DNA from: an uncultured Pseudomonadota bacterium | Lineage (GTDB): Bacteria; Pseudomonadota; Gammaproteobacteria; Burkholderiales; Usitatibacteraceae | Reading direction: 5' to 3' | Assembly (NCBI GenBank): GCA_946885905.1 | Contig: CAMPHL010000094.1 | Coordinates: 1-8,120, forward strand | DNA: 8,120 nucleotides | Made by a program: the position numbers and the translations under genes | The notes under the pieces: generated by a model | The model's database searches: none | The model's input: only the letters and a program-made list of their open reading frames with translations | What the model was told of the DNA's origin: nothing | In this document: positions 3,819 through 8,120 of the stretch, piece after piece | Layout of the letters: every line of letters begins with the position of its first letter | Position numbering within the stretch: position 1 is the stretch's first letter

Positions 3819-6419
3819 ATGAAGACCGCGTTCTGGAAGGCCGACTGGTTCCTCGGCCTGGTGATCGCCATGCTCGTGTTCGGCTTCTCGCGGGCCTCGG
3901 GTTTCATTCCCGGCCTCGAGCGCTGGGCGTACGACCTCGGCGTGCAGATGACGTCCAAGCCGCCGAGCGACAGGATCGCGGTCATCGCCATCGACGACAC
4001 GTCGCTCGCGAACATCGGCCGCTGGCCGTGGCCGCGCGAGGTCCAGGCCAAGCTGATCGACCAGCTCTCCGCCGCGAAGGCGAAGGTGATCGGGTACACG
4101 ATCCTGTTGTCCGAGCCGCAGAAGGATCCGGGCCTCGCGTATGTCGAAAAGATGCTCGACATCTACAACAAGGCCTACCCATCGCCCGCCGCGCCCGAAA
4201 CGCGGGGCGCCTCGCCCATCGGCGGGCAGACTCCGGCCGCCGCGGCGTCGGATCCGGGCGGGCCCGTCGGCGAGATCGGCAAGCTCCTCGGCGAAGCCTC
4301 GGTCGCCCTCAACAGCGACGTGCGCCTTTCGGCGAGCATGAAGAAGGCCGGCAACGTGCTCGTGCCCGTCCTGTTCGAAGGCATCAGCACGCAGCCCCAG
4401 CCGGGCAAGCCCGACAACCCCCTGCCGGCGTACGTTTCCTCGAGCCAGGTCGGCGGCTTCACCGCCTCGGGCGGCCAGTTCCTGTCCGGCCAGTCGGCGC
4501 AGATTCCGATCGACACGATCGGTGCCGCCATCGCCGGCGTGGGCCACCTCAACACGATGATCGACGAGGATGGCGGCGTGCGCTTCGAGCCGCTCGTGAT
4601 CGACTACTACGGCCAGCAGTTCCCGTCGATGTCGCTCATGCTCGCCGCGAGGAGCCTCAACCTCACCTCCAAGGACATCAAGGTCGCGCTCGGCGAGAAC
4701 GTGAAGGTCGGCGGCAAGACCATCCGCACCGACGACGCGGCGCAGATGTACACCTATTTCTACAAGGACCGCGACGGGCGCGGCGCCTTCCCGATCGACT
4801 CGTTCTTCGACGTGTACTCGGGCAAGATCCCGGCCTCGAAGTACCAGGACAAGGTCGTGCTGATCGGCGCGACCGCGGCGGGCCTGGGCGCGAGCCAGGT
4901 GACGCCGGTGTCGAAGCAGATGGCGCCGGTCACCACGCTCGCGCACTCGGTCTCCTCGATCCTGCAGGAGCATTTCTTCGTGGCGCCCACCTGGGGCGGC
5001 ATGGCGGGGTTCGGCGCCTTCTTGGCCGTCGCGCTCTACATCATCCTGCTGCTGCCGCGCCTTTCGGCCGGCATGGGCGCGGTCGCGAGCGGCGTGATCC
5101 TGGTGGCGCTCTTCGGCACGCACCTCGGCCTCATGACGAGCGCGGGCACGTGGATCCCGCTGATGCTGGCGGCCACGATGCTGGTCGTGGGCCACGCGGC
5201 GCTCACCACCAAGCGCTTCCTCGTGACCGAGCGCGGCAAGGAAGCGGCGGACCTCGCAGGCGCGGAGTCCAACCGCATGCTCGGCCTCGCCTTCCAGCAG
5301 CAGGGCCAGCTCGACATGGCGTTCGACAAGTTCCGCAAGGCGCCGCTGAACGACGAGGTGATGGAGAACATCTACTCGCTCGCCCTCGACTTCGAGCGCC
5401 GCCGGCAGTTCAACAAGGCCGAAAGCTGCTTCCGCTACATGGCCACGCACGACCCGAACTTCAAGGACATCAAGGAGCGCATGAACCGCGCGAAGAACCT
5501 GTCCGAGACCATCATCCTGGGCGGCAGCGCGGCGGCGCGCACCAACGCCGGCACCGTGATCATGGCCGGCGGCGGGCAGGCCGAGAAGCCGATGCTCGGG
5601 CGCTACCAGGTCGAGAAGGAGCTGGGCAAGGGCGCGATGGGTGTGGTCTATGGCGGCAAGGACCCGAAGATCGGCCGGGTCGTCGCCATCAAGACGATGG
5701 CGCTGTCGGCCGAGTTCGAGGCCGAGGAGCTGCAGGAGGCCAAGGAGCGCTTCTTCCGCGAGGCCGAGACCGCGGGACGTCTTACGCACCCGAACATCGT
5801 CACCATCTACGACGCGGGCGAGGAGCACGACCTGTGCTTCATCGCCATGGAGTTCCTGAAGGGCAAGGACCTCACGGGCTACACCAAGCAGCCCAACCTG
5901 CTGCCGCCGGGCAAGGTGCTGTTGATCATCGAGCGCGTGGCCGATGCGCTCGGCTATGCGCACCAGATGGGCGTGGTCCATCGCGACATCAAGCCCGCGA
6001 ACATCATGTACGAGCCCGAGAGCGATACGCCCAAAGTGACCGACTTCGGCATCGCGCGCGTGACCGACTCGTCCAAGACCAAGACCGGGATGGTGCTCGG
6101 CACGCCCTCGTACATGTCGCCCGAGCAGCTGGCGGGCAAGAAGATCGACGGCAGGAGCGACCTGTTCTCGCTCGGCGTCACGCTCTACCAGATGCTCTGC
6201 GGGAAGCTGCCGTTCGAGGGCGAGTCGATGACGCAACTCATGTTCGCCATCGCGAACAACCCGCATCCGCCGATCCTCGAGTACAACCCGGCGCTCCCGC
6301 GGGTGATCGTGCCGCTCATCGACAAGGCGCTCGAGAAGAACTTCGAGAAGCGCTTCCAGACCGGCGCCGAGTTCGCCGAGGCGATCCGCACGGTGCGCAA
6401 GGTCGCGGTGCCGGCGTAG
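3819..6419 (+). CDS. CHASE2-domain receptor-type serine/threonine protein kinase with TPR-like linker
   Basis: This 866-residue inner-membrane sensor kinase has the following order. Membrane segment one is at about 10-28. A periplasmic CHASE2 sensor covers about 30-390 (PPSDRIAVIAIDDTSLANIG at 48-67, RWPWPR at 68-73, GVGHLNTMIDEDGGVRF at 240-256, DKVVLIGATAAGLG at 344-357), with a Pro/Ala/Gly-rich stretch at 121-150. Three membrane segments follow at about 395-413, 418-437 and 444-463, leaving both termini cytoplasmic. Two TPR-like helix pairs lie at about 484-551. A Thr/Gly-rich linker (563-590) leads to a Hanks-type kinase domain (about 596-860). The kinase is intact: GKGAMG loop 603-608, Lys625 in VAIK, Glu648 in FREAE, HRDIKPAN 721-728 (catalytic Asp723), DFG 742-744 and SPE 767-769. 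Thr/Ser at 749-756 are candidate activation-loop sites. AGGGAG (3808-3813) supports the start. Ligand and targets are unknown. Confidence 0.92.
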   Translation: MKTAFWKADWFLGLVIAMLVFGFSRASGFIPGLERWAYDLGVQMTSKPPSDRIAVIAIDDTSLANIGRWPWPREVQAKLIDQLSAAKAKVIGYTILLSEPQKDPGLAYVEKMLDIYNKAYPSPAAPETRGASPIGGQTPAAAASDPGGPVGEIGKLLGEASVALNSDVRLSASMKKAGNVLVPVLFEGISTQPQPGKPDNPLPAYVSSSQVGGFTASGGQFLSGQSAQIPIDTIGAAIAGVGHLNTMIDEDGGVRFEPLVIDYYGQQFPSMSLMLAARSLNLTSKDIKVALGENVKVGGKTIRTDDAAQMYTYFYKDRDGRGAFPIDSFFDVYSGKIPASKYQDKVVLIGATAAGLGASQVTPVSKQMAPVTTLAHSVSSILQEHFFVAPTWGGMAGFGAFLAVALYIILLLPRLSAGMGAVASGVILVALFGTHLGLMTSAGTWIPLMLAATMLVVGHAALTTKRFLVTERGKEAADLAGAESNRMLGLAFQQQGQLDMAFDKFRKAPLNDEVMENIYSLALDFERRRQFNKAESCFRYMATHDPNFKDIKERMNRAKNLSETIILGGSAAARTNAGTVIMAGGGQAEKPMLGRYQVEKELGKGAMGVVYGGKDPKIGRVVAIKTMALSAEFEAEELQEAKERFFREAETAGRLTHPNIVTIYDAGEEHDLCFIAMEFLKGKDLTGYTKQPNLLPPGKVLLIIERVADALGYAHQMGVVHRDIKPANIMYEPESDTPKVTDFGIARVTDSSKTKTGMVLGTPSYMSPEQLAGKKIDGRSDLFSLGVTLYQMLCGKLPFEGESMTQLMFAIANNPHPPILEYNPALPRVIVPLIDKALEKNFEKRFQTGAEFAEAIRTVRKVAVPA

Positions 6420-7009
6420 TGGACGAAGCGCGTCGCGGCAGGGGGCTTCCTCCCACGGCCGAGCGGGAGCTGGTGCACAAGCGGGCGATCGAGATCCACG
6501 GATTCAAGCGCGCGGACGGGCTCTACGACGTCGAGGGCCACCTCGTCGACACCAAGCCCTTCGACTTCAAGCTCGCCGCGGGGCTGCGCCCCGCCGGACA
6601 ACCCATCCACGACATGTGGCTGCGCATCACCGTGGATCGCGAGCTGAAGATCGTCGATGCCGCGGCGGCCATGGATGGGATGCCGTACGTGGGCGACTGC
6701 GACCGGATCGTTCCCGCGTATCGCAAGCTCGTGGGCCTCGCGATCCGTCCCGGCTATACGCAGAAGGTGAAGGAGCTCCTCGCGGGCGTGCGTGGCTGCA
6801 CCCACATCACCGAGCTCGCGGGCGCGCTCGCGACCGCCGCCTTCCAGACGATGGCAGGCCAGCGGCTTCAGCCTTCCGAGAAGCGCCCGTTCCAGCTCGA
6901 CAAGTGCCACGCGCTCGAGACCACCCAGCCCGCCGTCGCGCGCTACTACCCGAGGTGGTACACCGGCAAGGAGCCGATCGAAGCAGTCGGCGAAGGCGAC
7001 CACCATTGA
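6419..7009 (+). CDS. DUF2889 domain protein of unknown function
   Basis: This 196-residue soluble protein has no signal peptide or membrane segment. It matches the DUF2889 pattern: LPPTAERELVHKRAIEIHGF near the N-terminus, RADGLYDVEGHLVDTK (31-46), IHDMWLRITVD (63-73), FRKLVGL-like YRKLVGLAIRPGYT (101-114), VRGCTHITELAG (124-135), DKCHAL (161-166) and YYPRWY (176-181). The function of this family is not known to me; conserved Cys127/His129 and Cys163/His164 could bind metal. I chose GTG at 6419 because conserved N-terminal residues precede the next in-frame GTG (6473), although 6473 has a GGGAG immediately upstream. The chosen start overlaps the kinase TAG by one base (TAGTG), so translation is probably coupled to the kinase. 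It is the last gene before a strong terminator. Confidence 0.85.
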   Translation: MDEARRGRGLPPTAERELVHKRAIEIHGFKRADGLYDVEGHLVDTKPFDFKLAAGLRPAGQPIHDMWLRITVDRELKIVDAAAAMDGMPYVGDCDRIVPAYRKLVGLAIRPGYTQKVKELLAGVRGCTHITELAGALATAAFQTMAGQRLQPSEKRPFQLDKCHALETTQPAVARYYPRWYTGKEPIEAVGEGDHH

Positions 7010-7042
7010 ATGGGAAACCCAACTCCTTGGTAGAGACGAAAG

Positions 7043-7074
7043 AAGAAAGCCCGCAGGAAAGCGGGCTTTCTTTC
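7043..7074 (+). terminator. Intrinsic terminator of the kinase operon
   Basis: AAGAAAGCCCGC (7043-7054) pairs perfectly over 12 bp with GCGGGCTTTCTT (7061-7072), loop AGGAAA. T-rich sequence (TTTCTTTC) covers the descending arm and its exit, and A-rich sequence lies on the other side, so it could also work in reverse. It starts 33 bp after the DUF2889 stop and separates this operon from sucC. Confidence 0.85.
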
Positions 7075-7121
7075 GGCGAGCGATTCCTGGCCCAGGTCAA
7101 GGAACCTCCGTAACACCCCGC

Positions 7122-7130
7122 TGTTAGAAT
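7122..7130 (+). promoter_or_regulatory. Extended -10 promoter of sucC
   Basis: TGTTAGAAT (7122-7130) combines the TGn extension with a TAGAAT -10 hexamer (five of six consensus). The -35 region near 7102-7107 (GAACCT in context) is poor, as is common with extended -10 promoters. Transcription should start near 7137, giving a leader of about 22 nt before the ATG at 7159. It lies downstream of the terminator, so sucC is an independent unit. Confidence 0.6.
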
Positions 7131-7158
7131 CGCCGCAACTTCCCGTAGGCGCTCCCCG

Positions 7159-8120
7159 ATGAACATCCACGAATACCAGGGCAAGGAATTGTTCCGCCGC
7201 TTCGGCGTGCCGACGTCCAGGGGCATTCCGGCATTCACCGTCGACGAGGCCGTCGATGCCGCGAAGCGACTTGGCGGCAACGTGTGGGTCGTGAAGGCGC
7301 AGATCCACGCGGGCGGTCGCGGCAAGGGCGGCGGCGTGAAGGTCGCGAAGTCGATCGACGAGGTGCGCGACTGGGCGGGCAGGATCCTCGGCATGCAGCT
7401 CGTGACCCACCAGACCGGGCCCGACGGCAAGCAGGTGAAGCGCCTGCTGATCGAGGAAGGTGCGGCGATCGAGAAGGAGTACTACGCCGCGATCGTCGTG
7501 GACCGCGCGCAGCAGCGCGCCGTGCTCATGTTCTCGAGCGAGGGCGGCGTGAACATCGAGGAAGTGGCCGAGAAGACGCCGGAGAAGATCCACAAGGTCT
7601 CGGTCGATCCCTTCAAGGGGCTGCAGGATGCCGAGGCCGAGGACGTAGCACGCAAGGGCGCAATGCCCGACAAGCTCGTGCCCCAGGCGCGCGAGCTCTT
7701 CAAGGCGCTCTATCGCGTGTTCGACGAGCTCGACGCCTCGCTGGTCGAGGTGAACCCGCTCATCACCACGAAGGATGGCAAGGTGGTGGCACTCGACGCG
7801 AAGATCAATTTCGACTCGAATGCGCTCTTCCGCCACGAGGATGTGGTGGCGCTGCGCGACCTGGACGAGGAAGACCCGGCCGAGATCGAGGCCTCGAAGT
7901 TCGACCTCTCCTACATCCAGCTGGACGGCGACATCGGCTGCCTCGTGAACGGCGCGGGCCTCGCGATGGCCACCATGGACACGATCAAGCTCTACGGGGG
8001 AAGTCCCGCCAACTTCCTCGACGTGGGCGGCGGTGCCACCACCGAGAAGGTCACCGAGGCATTCAAGATCATGCTGAAGAACCCGAAGCTCAAGGCCATC
8101 CTGGTCAACATCTTCGGCGG
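7159..8120 (+). CDS. sucC: Succinyl-CoA synthetase (ADP-forming) beta subunit, 5' part
   Basis: The first 320 residues (family length about 386-390) are visible; the gene runs off the right edge within the conserved VNIFGG segment. SucC is the nucleotide- and succinate-binding subunit of the TCA-cycle enzyme that makes ATP or GTP while converting succinyl-CoA to succinate. Landmarks are [18 protein letters not shown] at 1-18, the ATP-grasp region [20 protein letters not shown] (43-62), LIEEG (97-101), VEVNPL (196-201), [15 protein letters not shown] (212-226), [19 protein letters not shown] (256-274) and FLDVGGGAT (286-294). AGG at 7147-7149 is a modest Shine-Dalgarno 9 nt from the ATG. sucD is expected next, outside the window. 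No unusual features are seen. Confidence 0.97.
   Translation, partial: MNIHEYQGKELFRRFGVPTSRGIPAFTVDEAVDAAKRLGGNVWVVKAQIHAGGRGKGGGVKVAKSIDEVRDWAGRILGMQLVTHQTGPDGKQVKRLLIEEGAAIEKEYYAAIVVDRAQQRAVLMFSSEGGVNIEEVAEKTPEKIHKVSVDPFKGLQDAEAEDVARKGAMPDKLVPQARELFKALYRVFDELDASLVEVNPLITTKDGKVVALDAKINFDSNALFRHEDVVALRDLDEEDPAEIEASKFDLSYIQLDGDIGCLVNGAGLAMATMDTIKLYGGSPANFLDVGGGATTEKVTEAFKIMLKNPKLKAILVNIFG

Noticed and set aside
2844..6266. A 1140-codon open frame on the minus strand opposite the cyclodeaminase and kinase genes
   Set aside because: It spans two well-recognised genes and their intergenic gap, and its translation is Arg/His/Ala/Leu-rich with no domain motif. It is a GC-bias shadow.
4028..6418. 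Long plus-strand open frame continuous with the DUF2889 gene, suggesting a much larger protein
   Set aside because: The part overlapping the kinase is Arg/Gly/His-rich low-complexity translation. Only the part from 6419 matches a family, so the upstream extension is an overlap artefact.
7010..7033. ATG at 7010 opening a 7-codon frame immediately after DUF2889
   Set aside because: Too short and without a ribosome site or a repeated residue pattern that would suggest a leader peptide.
1..8120. Mobile element, phage, CRISPR or defence island
   Set aside because: No transposase, integrase, direct-repeat array, att-like duplication or base-composition break was seen. The caspase gene alone, exported and without effector neighbours, does not support a defence system.

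Overview
The window is GC-rich, densely coding bacterial DNA. Its gene families (QorA-type quinone reductase, secreted caspase-like protein, CHASE2 Ser/Thr kinase, DUF2889 protein, proteobacterial SucC) and its short intergenic regions suggest a chromosome of a high-GC betaproteobacterium. This assignment comes from protein similarity recalled by eye; there is no rRNA or other marker gene. I see no tRNA, rRNA, CRISPR array, insertion sequence or phage gene.

Layout from left to right: (1) the C-terminal two thirds of a zinc-free quinone oxidoreductase (+ strand), running into a palindrome-rich intergenic patch; (2) a convergent, exported caspase-family protein (- strand) with intact His/Cys dyad and a C-terminal beta-rich domain; (3) a 75-bp divergent promoter region, then a small two-helix membrane protein (+, DUF1269-like) whose Shine-Dalgarno sequence can be buried in a hairpin; (4) a 141-bp intergenic region with five copies of a 7-mer in both orientations and a TAGAAT -10 box; (5) a probable operon of an ornithine cyclodeaminase/mu-crystallin family enzyme, a large CHASE2 receptor-type Ser/Thr kinase, and a DUF2889 protein whose GTG start overlaps the kinase stop codon; (6) a strong intrinsic terminator; (7) an extended -10 promoter and the first 320 codons of sucC (succinyl-CoA synthetase beta subunit), cut by the window end.

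Functionally, sucC and qor are ordinary metabolism. The signalling genes are the more interesting part. The kinase has an N-terminal periplasmic CHASE2 sensor, three membrane helices, a TPR-like linker and an intact C-terminal kinase domain, and it lies between an NAD(P)-dependent amino-acid-type enzyme and a conserved protein of unknown function. The exported caspase-like protein is nearby but in a separate transcription unit. I see no compelling evidence of a wholly new multi-gene system. The best leads are the cyclodeaminase-kinase-DUF2889 operon, the secreted caspase with its appended domain, and two candidate RNA/DNA structural elements at 673-729 and 2156-2177.
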